Assembly: GCA_949358305.1 (NCBI GenBank)
Contig: OX442314.1
Location: 44,276,581 to 44,340,580 of the forward strand
Origin: Strigamia acuminata
Taxonomy: Eukaryota > Arthropoda > Chilopoda > Geophilomorpha > Linotaeniidae
Direction of reading: 5' to 3'
DNA length: 64,000 nucleotides
Below, one piece after another: positions 31,048-41,492 of this stretch. The notes beneath the pieces are model-generated. The model had not been told where the DNA came from and made no database searches. It worked only from the letters and a program-made list of their open reading frames with translations. Made by a program: the position numbers and the translations under genes. Numbering within the stretch: position 1 is the stretch's first letter; the number at the start of each line of letters is the position of its first letter.

Positions 31048-33747
31048 TTATTCCGCCTGCGAACGCCAGTTTTTTGCCATGTTGTCAAATTTAGCGGTGA
31101 ATTCCTTCATGATTCTCTCTTGTTCTTTACCGAGCATTTTCAGCAATTCTTCTCGCTCTGCAACTTTTTCGTTGACTTTTTGCTTTGCTCGTTCAGGACA
31201 ATCCTGTCGCCAATGGCCGTCCTCCCGGCAGAAGTTGCAGGGACCGCTCTTTCCTCCCTCTCGGTTGACTGGTCCCTTCGTGTACTCTCTGTAACAAGAA
31301 GACGAGATCAAATCTAAATGGTCTTCCGATCTATCCTCAGCACTAGACGTCTTTGTTTGGTAAGCGTTCCCAGGAGGCGGTATGGGGTTTGACCCGCTAT
31401 TATTCCTTTTTGATAGAAGTGGTTCGATATTTCCGTTTAGGTAATTCCGTGATTGGAGCAGCTTAGTTGAGTCTATGCTGCGCTCCTGTATTCGTTGCTG
31501 TCGAGCCACTCCTAGAGCTCGTTCTTCTTTTGTCAGATTTTCGTTATACCGAGCATTTACTTCGGTGTGTTTTTTCTCGACGAAAGCTAGGATGGCTTTG
31601 AAATTATCTCCTTTAGGAGCGTTCATTTCTCGTAGGACTTTGGTTGCGGTTTCGTTTAGTCCTTGTTCGAAGAGAGCTTTCTGAGCGTGTTGGTCAAATG
31701 GTTTGTCCATTTCACGGAACAGGCTGTCGGCTCGTTGTACGTACTCTCTCAGAGTTTCCCCGGGAGCTTGCTTCATAGAGCTTACTCTTTTCTGGATCTC
31801 TTGGCTCGTCTCGCCATATTGATTGTGGAACTTTATGACGAAATCTTCCCAGTTTCGGGGTTGGACATCAGCGTACCAGTTTCGGGCCCGGTTGATCAGC
31901 ATTTCTGGTATTCCGCGTGCAACCATTTCGTCGGGTTCCGCTCCTAAGCGATTAATCGTCAGGGCGACTTCGTCCAAAAACAAGTTGCCGGCGTTCCAGG
32001 ATCCGTCGAACTTAATTAGTCTCAGGGTCGTCCACTTGATGTTGTTATCCTTGCGAGAATACAGCCATCGGTCTGCGGAGTAACGTTTCAACAATCCTTC
32101 GCTTCGATCGTCCTCCTCGGTCTCTTGGCCACGGCTTTGTTGAAGCTTTTGGTCCATGGCCTGAAGGAGTTCGTCTCTCATCGTCCGTAGTTGGTTGCTT
32201 AGCGAGTCAGTCTCACTAAGCAGCGGTGATGATCGTGGATTGTCGGAAGGGAGGCTTGGGTAATGCGTACCGTTGCCCGTCAGTCCGAACTGATTGTGTT
32301 GGAACGACGTTTTCCCTGATGATCCCGCGGTGTTCGGGTTATTCGTGAGGTCTTGCGCTATGGTTGAGTTATCTGGGTTCGCTTTCTCTGGAGCGGAGGT
32401 TTGGCTCAACTTTGTTCCGGGCGGTATCAGATCGTCCAGTCGGGTCCCCGTGAGGCCTTCGTTCGTTTTTTTGATAAAAACGTAGGAATCTCTCCCAGCA
32501 TACGCTTCGGCGGCGTGTTTCTTTTCGAGGTGATTTTTAACTGCGTTAATCTCCTCGAGCGTCGGCATGGCCAGTTTATTTTGACCTACTTCGTTGCGTA
32601 TTTGATTCTTCTGATTTATACATCTGATTAGTTCTGCGTTAGGGTCGCCTGGGTTGTTATTACTGGTTTGGCCAGTTTTCATTGCGAATGAGTTTTTTAT
32701 TGCCCATGATTGCGCGCCCTGATTATTCCTCCTATCTTGTATAAACGCCTCGTACAGTTCTCCTTTGACTTCGTCCGATTCGTTCAAGATGCTATCTAGT
32801 CCGTTGACTCGGATACTGCCGTGAGATGCTTGAGAGTCGATACTTTCGCTGTCTGACGTTGCTTCGCCGCCTGTCTCGGACTGTTGTCGATCTGCTCCGA
32901 CCCGACGTCGTTTCTCTCCGCGTCTGGCCGTGTTATCTGCCGATCGTTTTTCAGTCCTCTGATTTACTAGGTCGATTACTCGGCTTAGCTCTGCGTAGGG
33001 ATCCTTGTCCTGGTCGATCTCGATGCCGTGTGCGCAAGCTACCCGAGTTACTTCTATTGCTTTGGCTACCAGCTCCTTAGCTGTGTGAGACCGTTCTGGG
33101 GAGCTCTGTACGGAGTTTGGCTCCGAATGCTGGCTTAACCCGTTGCTTGGCGGCCGGATCTGGCAGTCCTTTGCCATTTCTCGTTCGATTATTTTCTGCT
33201 TCGCGAGCAATTCTCGAGCCAGCTCGCGCTCCAGTGCCATTTGTTTAGCTTGGTGTTCTTGTGCCAAGCTCTGTTCCATGGCAGCTAATTTCTCGCGATG
33301 CTCTCTGGCTAAATCTTCCATCAATTCGTTTTTCTTCTTCTCTAACGCGACTGTTCTTGCTTGGTCTGCGCGGGCAGCCTCGTTGATCATTGCGGCACTT
33401 GTGTTTGCCGCTTTATTTAGAAGAGTCATTAGATCCATTTCACTGGGATCCTTTTCGACAGGTCTTGGGCTTTTCAATCCGAATCGAGGGTTTTCGAACG
33501 ATTTATTTAGTCCGTTTTCTTCGTGAGAGCTTCCTGATCCTTCGAATTCGCCTCCCGTAAACGGAAGTTGTCTTGCAAGGGGAAGGCTTTCACTTGATGA
33601 TTCCGTTGAAACTTTAGTCGAGTTAGTCTCGACTTCTGGTTCCACGTGGTTCGCTTCTCCCGCTTTTTGGCGTTCGATTTCTTCGGCTTCTTTTCTATCC
33701 TTTTCGTCGTTACGCCTTTTTCTATCTTCTGCGGTAGTTTTTGTCAT
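31048..33747 (-). CDS. Gag polyprotein of the gag-only element (899 aa)
   Basis: Long N-terminal charged coiled-coil region (KKNELMEDLAREHREKLAAM and following), a linker, a Ty3/Gypsy-type capsid region (LIKFDGSWNAGNLFLDEVAL ... RNWYADV ... FHNQYGETS ... REYVQRADSLFREM) and one CCHC zinc knuckle CNFCREDGHWRQDC near the C-terminus. No stops. A slippery heptamer A AAA AAC at 31069-31075 sits seven codons before the stop; the -1 frame then stays open for about 137 codons into the LTR. This is where pol would begin in the related Gypsy element of this window. Confidence 0.92.
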   Translation of the reverse strand: MTKTTAEDRKRRNDEKDRKEAEEIERQKAGEANHVEPEVETNSTKVSTESSSESLPLARQLPFTGGEFEGSGSSHEENGLNKSFENPRFGLKSPRPVEKDPSEMDLMTLLNKAANTSAAMINEAARADQARTVALEKKKNELMEDLAREHREKLAAMEQSLAQEHQAKQMALERELARELLAKQKIIEREMAKDCQIRPPSNGLSQHSEPNSVQSSPERSHTAKELVAKAIEVTRVACAHGIEIDQDKDPYAELSRVIDLVNQRTEKRSADNTARRGEKRRRVGADRQQSETGGEATSDSESIDSQASHGSIRVNGLDSILNESDEVKGELYEAFIQDRRNNQGAQSWAIKNSFAMKTGQTSNNNPGDPNAELIRCINQKNQIRNEVGQNKLAMPTLEEINAVKNHLEKKHAAEAYAGRDSYVFIKKTNEGLTGTRLDDLIPPGTKLSQTSAPEKANPDNSTIAQDLTNNPNTAGSSGKTSFQHNQFGLTGNGTHYPSLPSDNPRSSPLLSETDSLSNQLRTMRDELLQAMDQKLQQSRGQETEEDDRSEGLLKRYSADRWLYSRKDNNIKWTTLRLIKFDGSWNAGNLFLDEVALTINRLGAEPDEMVARGIPEMLINRARNWYADVQPRNWEDFVIKFHNQYGETSQEIQKRVSSMKQAPGETLREYVQRADSLFREMDKPFDQHAQKALFEQGLNETATKVLREMNAPKGDNFKAILAFVEKKHTEVNARYNENLTKEERALGVARQQRIQERSIDSTKLLQSRNYLNGNIEPLLSKRNNSGSNPIPPPGNAYQTKTSSAEDRSEDHLDLISSSCYREYTKGPVNREGGKSGPCNFCREDGHWRQDCPERAKQKVNEKVAEREELLKMLGKEQERIMKEFTAKFDNMAKNWRSQAE

Positions 33748-33839
33748 TTCTTACGATATAATGATCGATCGAAAGATCCCGGTTATTATTTAAAGTATTG
33801 TCTTAAGGTTAGCAAATCTATCCCGGACAGGCCCCCACG

Positions 33840-34469
33840 TGTCGTGATTCGACTTTGTGGTTAAAGATAATAAATAATACACTCGGGAATACAATATATT
33901 TCAAATACTGCTTTATTAAAACACGCTTACTAATACAAATATAAGTCAAGATGTTTCCTGTGTTGGTCCTCGGATTCGGCTGCGAATACGAGTTGCCGCT
34001 AAACAATGGCGGATCCAATTGTTTAGTCCTACGCGTGGTCTATGTTTGTTGTCTAGGGTATTTCCACGTGTTATTATGAACACGCGAGAATTCGCTTTCT
34101 CGTGCGAATTAAACGAATATCGTTCGAATATTTATTCTAGCGTAGATTGGCTACGCTAAATAAATGTGGCTGTTGTACAGTTGAAATGGTCAGCGGGCAC
34201 CGGTCCTCGATCAATCCGTGAAACGGCCTGAAAGGTGAGGTAAATGGTGCTCTTGCTGAAATGTGGTAACTGTAGTGTCATTTCCGGTCAAGCTTCGGTC
34301 TTATATACTGACCGGAAGTGACGTCATATATAGATTATTCTGATTATTCAGATCCGCAGAAATGCGAGACTAGTCAATCTAGTCTATTTCTAGTAGCGCT
34401 CCTGGCGGTCGGATTCATCAACACGATAAATCTTATCAATTTATCTTCAGGTGATTCGGAATCACCACA
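33840..34469 (-). repeat. 5' LTR of the gag-only element
   Basis: Same sequence as 30125-30754 by direct reading; promoter copy for the minus-strand gag. Confidence 0.93.
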
Positions 34470-34521
34470 CTTGTTATTATGAAAACTTGTCGATTAAATT
34501 GCGTGATTTTTACACTTACAG

Positions 34522-34632
34522 CATCCCAAAGCTAAAATACCATTTGCAGTCGGATATGAAGAAGATGGTTTTCTTCGAAGTCTGGACATAACACTGGCTG
34601 ACATTGAGCCAAAAGCACATAATTGTATCCAG
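34522..34632 (+). CDS. Beta-1,3-glucuronosyltransferase copy 1, exon 3
   Basis: Acceptor ACTTACAG|CAT, donor CAG|GTAAAG, 37 codons in phase 0: HPKAKIPFAVGYEEDGFLRS ... ADIEPKAHNCIQ. The Glu-rich GYEEDGFL segment aligns with the region of the catalytic base in GT43 enzymes. Only 49 bp separate it from the end of the LTR element. Confidence 0.88.
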
Positions 34633-34810
34633 GTAAAGGGTTAAGCTAATTTCAGGATGATTTTAATTTGTTTAAAGGTGTGTGTGCTCAAAAATTAATC
34701 AAAATTAATTGCGATTACTCCGAAACCAGCCGGCAATTTATAGTGGTGTCACGAAAATGCATCTTTATGTTGTGAAATAATTTCTATCGATTTCAATTTT
34801 ATTTCAACAG

Positions 34811-34918
34811 GTATTAGTGTGGCAAGCGAAAACCAAGAGCCATAATCTGACCAGGAATGATTTTAGGGAATACAAGCATACTAACATATATAAACTTAGA
34901 CGCAACTCGGGGTTTTAA
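34811..34918 (+). CDS. Beta-1,3-glucuronosyltransferase copy 1, exon 4 (last)
   Basis: Acceptor TTTCAACAG|GTA, 35 codons and TAA. It begins VLVWQAKTKS where GT43 proteins, and copy 2, have VLVWHT; that His and a following Arg contact the UDP phosphates in the human enzyme. Copy 1 has Gln and Lys. The full protein would be 326 aa, close to the usual 320-335. Confidence 0.85.
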   Translation, partial: VLVWQAKTKSHNLTRNDFREYKHTNIYKLRRNSGF

Positions 34919-35103
34919 AAAAAAAATGTTGTTCTTCTGAAAATAGTTTTGTTTTCGAATGTTATCGGTAAGTTATTTTGTGGATTGTGGGGCAAATCAA
35001 TGGTTGAAAATCGAAATAAAGCTCAAAGTTGTTTTTAAAAAAATCTGAAATAACCCAGTGAATCATGTCGAAATTGATGTAATAGCAAATGTCATGTTGT
35101 CGT

Positions 35104-35626
35104 CAGTGTTGTATCTCGTTCACCAAATCGCGAACTAGTTCACGTTCACGTTCACTACAATTTTTTTCAAAGTGAACTAAGTTCAAGTTCACAAACTTGA
35201 ACCAATAGTTCAGTTCAGTTCACTTTTCCAATTTTTTTTTTAAAAAAATGAAATGTTTTATGTTTTGTGGTTTGCAGATGGAAAAAAAAACACTTTTTTT
35301 TAGTAAAGCAGTCGTATTCATTGATTTTAATGACGAAAACGGCTGATTTTGCCGTTTTCGTTGTAAAAAGTGATCAAAATGAACGTTTTGATGATGAAAA
35401 CGTCATCAAAACGTTTAAAACAAATGCAAAAATAAGTTACATTTTTGTGACGTTTTCATCATCAAACATGCTGAACGCGAACTTCGTTCAAGTTCACTCT
35501 TAAAAGTGAAATAGGTTCATTTTTCGCGTTCACTTGTAAAAGGGAACTAGTTCACGATCTTAGTTCGCGAACTAACCAACTTAGTTCGCGAATGCAAACT
35601 AATATTTCGGGTTCGATACAACACTG
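35104..35626. mobile_element. hAT-type MITE with CAGTGTTGTATC termini
   Basis: Ends CAGTGTTGTATC / GATACAACACTG with an 8-bp duplication GTTGTCGT / GTTGTCGG (seven of eight). Subterminal TTCGCGAACTAGTTCACG motifs repeat in both orientations. Confidence 0.88.
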
Positions 35627-36256
35627 GTTGTCGGGATCCTGTCTTCCGGTTTAAAACAAATACATGAAATACTTTACCTTTGGAAATAATGTCTATGCTT
35701 AGTTTAAATTCAGCTAGCAATATCGATTAATATCGCCTCATTGTTATAATATCGGATAAAGAATTCTTGTACTTTGCCCAACCCTTCCTTAAAATTATTC
35801 AGCCTGAAATCAACCCATTAGTTGCTTTATCTTGACAAGTCTCTGTTCTCACATGGCACAGTCGACGCAACGAACTAAATGCTGTTGGAATAAATGAACT
35901 TTGAATTTTAAACAACTGTGAGCGAAAATCGTGAGTACAAGTTGTTTGGCTTGCTTTGGAACTGAAATTTGAACTCAACGAGGTGCGACGAGTAAATCTA
36001 ATCAGCGTTGTGTCTGTGGAAAAGTGAAACCAAAACCAAACAGTGTAAACGACGAGCACTGCAAAGTAAGGACATTTTTTACGAAAAATTTGTTTTTCTT
36101 TTTCAAAAATGGCTCCAGCTACTCATGGAATTTTTTATTCAACTGATGAAAACATTTTGAACTTAATGATCATAATACGCTTTATATTTATTTCTGACTT
36201 AGGGTCACAATAATGTCACTAATACTGAGTTGGCAATGTAATAATTTGTGATGCTG

Positions 36257-36451
36257 CCCCTTAGCAGTGCCACCAGGTTGATCACATATTTCAATGAAAA
36301 AATTAAGGATGGATGTTATAATAGATTTTTAGAAACAGCAAAGGAGTTATCTGATGAAATTGATGTAAATCCAGAATTTCCTGCTAAATGTAAGAAAAAA
36401 CAAATTTCTTCAATCTTTACTTCAAATAAATCAAATGATATTGTGAGATGA
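36257..36451 (+). pseudogene. hAT (ZMYM/TTF-finger type) transposase fragment
   Basis: About 64 residues (ATRLITYFNEKIKDGCYNRF ... AKELSDEIDVNPEFPAKC) resemble the linker before the dimerisation region of ZMYM-like hAT transposases, where E-x-D-x-x-P-x-F is followed by a basic stretch. No further part was found around it. Confidence 0.5.
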
Positions 36452-36776
36452 AGAATCTGGCTTGTACTATAATTTGTACAAAACGCCATCTTGCGATCTT
36501 ACCCACCATTCCTTTGAGTGTAATTTAAACTCAATAAAACTTTTCCGTTTCTTGAATTGTCTCATTATTTGGGCAAATTATATTTAGTGATCCAGATAAG
36601 TAAAAACGGCATAAAACCCGTCTTAATCCACGTTAACAGTAATTCCATTGAGGTATAGATTAAAGAGTGAGAGCGTGGTGGGGCGGTTTCTGGGAGCGCA
36701 TGGTGCAACAAAGTACTACAACAAAAGAACCAGGAGTTCAAGGGAAAATTCTCAACGCCTGGAATCGACAGATGCT

Positions 36777-37039
36777 TACCCGTACTGCCTCGATTTAACG
36801 CCGGTCGTATCTAAACGCCGGCTCATGAGAACGCCGGCCTTAAATGAACGCCGGGTTTGTTTAAAAGCCGGGTTTTAAACGTTTTTTATACGAATATACG
36901 GTAATTAAACGTAAACGATTGGGTGGCGGCGGTAGAAAACTTTTTTTTTCCGTTAGACGCCCGGCTTTGAATAAACGTCGGGGGGGTCGACTTGAAAAAA
37001 GAAATAAACGCCCTGGCGTTAAATCGAGGCAGTACGGTA
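36777..37039. mobile_element. MITE with TACCGTACTGCCTCGATTTAA termini, copy 2
   Basis: Ends CCGTACTGCCTCGATTTAAC / GTTAAATCGAGGCAGTACGG; GCCGGCGTT-type interior repeats as in 7963-8286. Confidence 0.9.
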
Positions 37040-37175
37040 TTTTGCATTTTTGGAAAAGATAGTCTGACCAGCTGCCCCTGCGCTCTGATCACTCGCCTGC
37101 AACGCAAGGCACTTGGTGCAGCTCTCGCAGTCTCTCGCGCACCTGGTGTAGCTCTCGCATCTCTCGCACACCTGG

Positions 37176-37350
37176 TGTTTTCTCTCATCGGATACAGAAA
37201 TAACTTCGAAAGGAATTTAAAATTCAAAAGTAAATTACAAATTATTGGATATTGGAAAACTTCTAACTTACACAACTCTTGTGTCTCATGAGGTTTTAAC
37301 TAAAAGTAAAAACAATACAGAATAAGACCAAAATTAAAATTAAATGGCAT
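37176..37350 (-). pseudogene. Relic of polycystin-like exons 1-2, from segmental duplication
   Basis: The minus strand from 37350 starts ATGCCATT and matches exon 1 and its donor (CACAAGAGTTGTG|TAAGTT), but a deletion and changes put a stop in the membrane segment. The start of exon 2 (TATCCGATGAGAGAAAAC) is also present near 37176-37198, and nothing beyond. Same order as 26860-27062, so the duplication carried the divergent gene pair. Confidence 0.8.
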
Positions 37351-37373
37351 ATTTTCATTTTCCGTATTACGGT

Positions 37374-37909
37374 GTAAGCTGCGTAGCCCGGACATAGCAC
37401 CGTCCGGACAGCTGGGTGGTCCGGACAAGTTTGCCGGGGCCCGGACCCAACCAATAAGGAGCAATGCTAAATTTGCTGTTTGGTCTGAACAGCGATGCGT
37501 CCCGTATAGGGAAAAATCGCTGTCCGGACAATAACCAAAAATGCTGATTTTCTAATGAAACAAATTAGAAAAAAAATTAAAAACACTAAAATTTAAATAA
37601 AAAATTTATTTATTGCATGTTTACAAAGGTTGGAAAAGGTACTGTTGCGCCATGTGCACGTCGTAATGTGCACCTGTTTACGAACTTAAACATGACGTAT
37701 CATATATGCACATGGCGCAACGGTACCTTTAACGCAAATTTCCTTTTCCAACCCTTGTGAACCTGCAATAAATTAATATTTTATTTAAATTTTAGTGTTT
37801 TTAATTCTTTTTCTAATTTGTTTCGTTAGAAAATCGGCATTTTTGAATTGTTTTAATGTAGCAGGACTAGTTTCTGGGTCCCGTCCTATGTCCGGGCTAA
37901 GCAGCATAC
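37374..37909. mobile_element. Foldback MITE with AGCCCGGACATAG termini
   Basis: Ends GTAAGCTGCGTAGCCCGGAC and GTCCGGGCTAAGCAGCATAC are inverted. The inverted arms extend inward for over 200 bp with small changes, meeting near TGCACATGGCGCAACGGTAC. No coding potential. Confidence 0.85.
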
Positions 37910-38487
37910 ATTGTAGTTCATTTTTCTAGTGCAAGTCGTCCCAAAGATATTCAACTTTAAAGTGCATGATAAAATTTTTTTAACATTGATTTCCTCGCTT
38001 ACATCCGGGAGTAGTAAGTCTACACTCACATACGTGCATTTACGATGATATTAAAAAAGATATTTCGCTGTAAACTGCAGGAATAAATTTATTAACATTG
38101 ATTTCCTCACTTATGTCCGGGAGTAGTAAGTCTAAACTCATACACCTGCATTTACGATGGCATTAAAATGTCAATTAATTAAGTCGTATTGCTGAAAATT
38201 AAAACGTGTACAAGATAAAAATATCCAGATGCCATTATTTTTCACCATTTATTTTATATAAGGTACTCAATTCAAATGGGCGAAGATGAAATAATTCTTG
38301 CTGATGTTTTAATTGGTTGGCTTAGATCAGGACATAGTTTTCACGACCATACACCATGAAAGAGTTACCTGTAAGTTGTTAATTAATCATAAACTCTGAC
38401 TGAATGATCTGAATACATTTTTCAGGCGTCATTTGGTCGAGTGTGCTACCAACCCATATGCTCGGAAAATACACGGCAATGTATGTA

Positions 38488-38725
38488 TAGGGTTTCTCCA
38501 AATCGGGACTTTTGGTAAAACCGGTATTTCGGCATTCAATATTCAAAAAACCGGTAAACCGGTATTTTTTTTAGTATTAATTGAGAGTTTATAAGATTTG
38601 TAAATGTCACTACCGCAGTGACCCCTAACGGAAGAAACCGGTACCAATACCGAACTAAAGACGGTGTTTGTGGTTCGGTATTTTCTTAAAAAATACCGTT
38701 TTTTGATACCGGTAGAGAAACCCTA
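38488..38725. mobile_element. Small MITE with TAGGGTTTCTC termini
   Basis: Ends TAGGGTTTCTCC / GGTAGAGAAACCCTA; interior repeats AAACCGGTATTT in both orientations. No clear target duplication. Confidence 0.7.
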
Positions 38726-38987
38726 GAAAATATATGAAAATATATATTTACTCCCAATATACGTATATTTTACCACATTTTTCGATCATACGCGACAAAG
38801 CACAAATGCGCGTAACAATGCCCAAGCGATTAAAATGGCAGTTTTAAATTGCCTGTTGCGAAAGGTAGAAAATTAAGCTAAATACTTGATATATCTATCT
38901 TAACTAATTTTTTTTACAACAAATTTGATATCCTAGAATCCACACTGCCGATCATCGCCCATTTATTCGACGTCAGCGCCACGCATC

Positions 38988-39572
38988 ATGCGACATCGAT
39001 GGTTACGCTGCGTGTGCATTTCGGTGCTAGTCATCGGCTCCTATGTTATTTTCCGGCCGCACATCTCATCCCCTCATCCGCCCAGGGTAGCTCCGAACAC
39101 AAATATCTCACCAGCGAACAAAATTATGCTTAGCACTCCGACAAAAACCTTATCAACTAATTCACATTGGTCACTGTAAGAGACTTTTACGAAGAGCGCG
39201 CGTCATGCGGCAACTGGGAATCTGCCGATGGTTTATGTCGTGACGCCGACTTATCGCCGGTTGGAACAAATTGCTGAATTAACACGTTTGGCACAGACGT
39301 TGATGCATGTGCCTTCGTTGCATTGGATAGTGGTTGAAGATTCGGTTCTTTTTAGTCGATCTGTGCGCGTCCTGTTGCGAAGATGTGGAACTAATTTCAC
39401 ACACTTGATCGGACCGAAACCCGAGCGGTTTGCTAATCAGAGTCGGGGGAAAGTCCCGAGAGGAGTTTCGAATAGAATTGCGGCTATGCTTTGGGTGCAG
39501 AATCATGTGAAAAGTGGAGTTCTTTATTTCGCTGATGATGATAACACGTATGATATTCGATTGTTCGAAGAA
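38988..39572 (+). pseudogene. Beta-1,3-glucuronosyltransferase copy 2, exon 1, with in-frame stop
   Basis: Same length as copy 1 exon 1 (585 nt) with no indel. A TAA at 39177-39179, where copy 1 has GGA, ends the frame after the membrane anchor and stem. The catalytic part downstream keeps the frame and the canonical metal triad (YFADDDNTYD). Re-initiation at Met 39228 (MVYVVTPTYRR) would give a catalytic domain without membrane anchor. GTAAGAG overlaps the stop, but no sensible short intron restores the frame. Confidence 0.85.
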
Positions 39573-39599
39573 GTAAGTTGTAGGGGTTGGTTGAAAAGG

Positions 39600-40020
39600 A
39601 ATATTTCCTATTGCAACAGGATTATTTTCGACCGAGAATATTTTCGACCAGAGAAATTTTAGAATTGGTCAAAATATTTTGTTCAGTGATTTTCCCGGTC
39701 GACATTATAATTTGTTGGTTTCCGTGACTGAATAATGACAAAATAGGATCAAAAATGGAAATTACACAATAAAAAATTATTAAACGTCGATAAAAAAAAT
39801 GGCAGAATCACAAAAAAATAAATAGTCGAAAGAATTCTTTTCGATCAAGTTGAAAATAATCTTAGTCGAAAGGAATCCTGGTCGAGAGAATTCCTGGTCG
39901 AGAGGAATCCAATAGAAAGAATTACCGGTCGAAATTATTCTCGGTTGCAAAGATTGTCAGTGGTAAAAATTTAAAAAATTATCCAGTCAAAAATAGTACT
40001 GGTGGAAAGGAATCCAGTCA
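39600..40020. repeat. Degenerate GGTCGAGAGGAATCC repeat
   Basis: A dozen or so relatives of TCGAAAGGAATCCTGG with varied spacing, in intron 1 of copy 2. Confidence 0.7.
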
Positions 40021-40488
40021 GCGGGTGAGTACAAGCTCGCTTCAAAACAAAGCTTTGAATAAAAACGCAAGCTTGTGTTTGCTCAAGCGGGCGACTTTTG
40101 AACCGCTTTTTCAAGTAAAAGCAAGCTTTTAAATTTTACCCGCTCCCTTGTGTTTCCACCTTTTAGCTATAACAAATGTAAAGTTTAGACATTTCCATCA
40201 ACGACTTCAGTTTGGGACTGGGGCCCCTGCGCTGATCACTTTTCTGTACGACACAATGCACCTACAGAAGCTGCTAACACTGGGCATGTGTTTGGCACCA
40301 GGTGGAGCTGCAGGTCCCGGAAATGACGAAGAGGAAGTTGACCTTAATGGGGAAATAATTTTCTAATCTAATTTTCTCAAGAATTAAACTTGAAATAACA
40401 AAGATTCCATGTATATGTATTTTTATTTATTTATTTACTATGTACTATGTACTATGTATTTATTTATTTTTATTTTTATTTTTTTCAG

Positions 40489-40665
40489 ATGCGTTCCACC
40501 AAAAAAGTGTCCATGTGGCCTGTTGGTTTAGTCACAGAATTGGCTGTGAGTTCCCCCATAGTAGTTAACGGTCATGTAATTGGATTCTACGACGGTTGGA
40601 TCGGTGGTCGTAAATTTGCAGTTGACATGGCAGGTTTTTCGGTCAATATTGCTTTCTTGTTACAG
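40489..40665 (+). CDS. Beta-1,3-glucuronosyltransferase copy 2, exon 2
   Basis: 59 codons, phase 0, donor ACAG|GTAAAA. MRSTKKVSMWPVGLVTELAV ... FAVDMAGFSVNIAFLLQ. It keeps D-M-A-G-F, where copy 1 has P-M-A-G-F. Coding is intact in this exon. Confidence 0.85.
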
Positions 40666-40721
40666 GTAAAAATGATTAATTTTAGCCCGAGCTTACCACG
40701 CTTAGGAAGAAGCGAATGGCG

Positions 40722-40967
40722 ACAGGGGGCTCCAGACCAATGAAATTTTACAGACACAAACCAAGAATGACTAATGCGTACTAACCATATCACGACTAAA
40801 TAAGTGCCCAATTCCCCATCACATTAAAAAAATCAGTTAAGGTGAGGTTCGCCGGAAAAGGGGGGTCAAGGGGGGGCGCCGGCCCTTCCCCTTGTTAAGA
40901 AAAAACCCCAAAACACGCTAAAAACCAAGAAACAGCATTAGTCACTCCTGGCTGAGGAGCCCCCTGG
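40722..40967. mobile_element. ~250-bp MITE, copy 2
   Basis: Matches 7544-7794 along its length; ends ACAGGGGGCTCC / GGAGCCCCCTG. Inserted just inside intron 2 of copy 2. Confidence 0.75.
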
Positions 40968-40979
40968 GCCTACAAAAAG

Positions 40980-41215
40980 TTGTGCAGGTCACCTGAATGA
41001 CCCACAAGTCGTTTACCTACCAGCATGGTGGACAGTCGCATCCGACCGCATCTCCCAACACGGCGACAATCCGGACTTACCTGTTCGGTGTGGCGAGTCT
41101 TTCACTCACTTGTACCTCAGCGTCCGAAGAAACCGACCTCACACCTTATTATAACTTAGAAAAGTTCCCCTGACCACATGGCATCTGTCCGAACACTCAC
41201 ATATTGTAGATTAAA
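40980..41215. repeat. Dispersed repeat fragment
   Basis: GC-richer block ending CCCCTGACCACATGGCATCT, similar to the end of the repeat near 22945-22985. Class unknown. Confidence 0.4.
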
Positions 41216-41238
41216 TTTTCTGATTTGTTTGTTTTCAG

Positions 41239-41349
41239 CATCCCAACGCCAAAATGCCATTTGCAGTCGGGTATGAAGAAGATGGTTTTCTTCGGAGTCT
41301 GAAGATCACGCTGGCCGACATTGAGCCAAAAGCCGATAACTGTACCAAG
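41239..41349 (+). CDS. Beta-1,3-glucuronosyltransferase copy 2, exon 3
   Basis: Acceptor GTTTTCAG|CAT, donor AAG|GTAAAA, 37 codons: HPNAKMPFAVGYEEDGFLRS ... PKADNCTK. Closer to the family consensus than copy 1 at several positions (PNAKMPF, ADNCTK). Confidence 0.85.
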
Positions 41350-41492
41350 GTAAAAAGTTGAGCTATTTTAATGAGAATTTGTCTAAAGGTGTGTTAAAAA
41401 ATTAATCAAAATTACGCCTTTATTCTGTGAAATAAGTTGACGGAACGGTGCTCCCTGTCGAATGTCTATTGATTTCAATTTTATTTCAACAG

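Larger units (their letters stand above)
30125..34469 (-). mobile_element. Gag-only LTR retrotransposon (4345 bp) in intron 2
   Basis: Two 630-bp LTRs (30125-30754 and 33840-34469) look identical throughout, flanked by a 4-bp duplication CTTG (30121-30124 and 34470-34473). On the minus strand, a primer-binding-like site TGGGGGCCTGTCCGGGAT (33820-33837) follows the 5' LTR and a purine tract GGGGAGGGACG precedes the 3' LTR. Only gag lies between; pol is absent. Identity of the LTRs implies very recent insertion, so a relative supplied reverse transcriptase and integrase in trans. Confidence 0.95.

Noticed and set aside
39177-39230. A ~50-bp intron that would remove the TAA in glucuronosyltransferase copy 2
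   Set aside because: GTAAGAG overlaps the stop, but there is no acceptor with a pyrimidine tract in the right phase, and copy 1 codes straight through.
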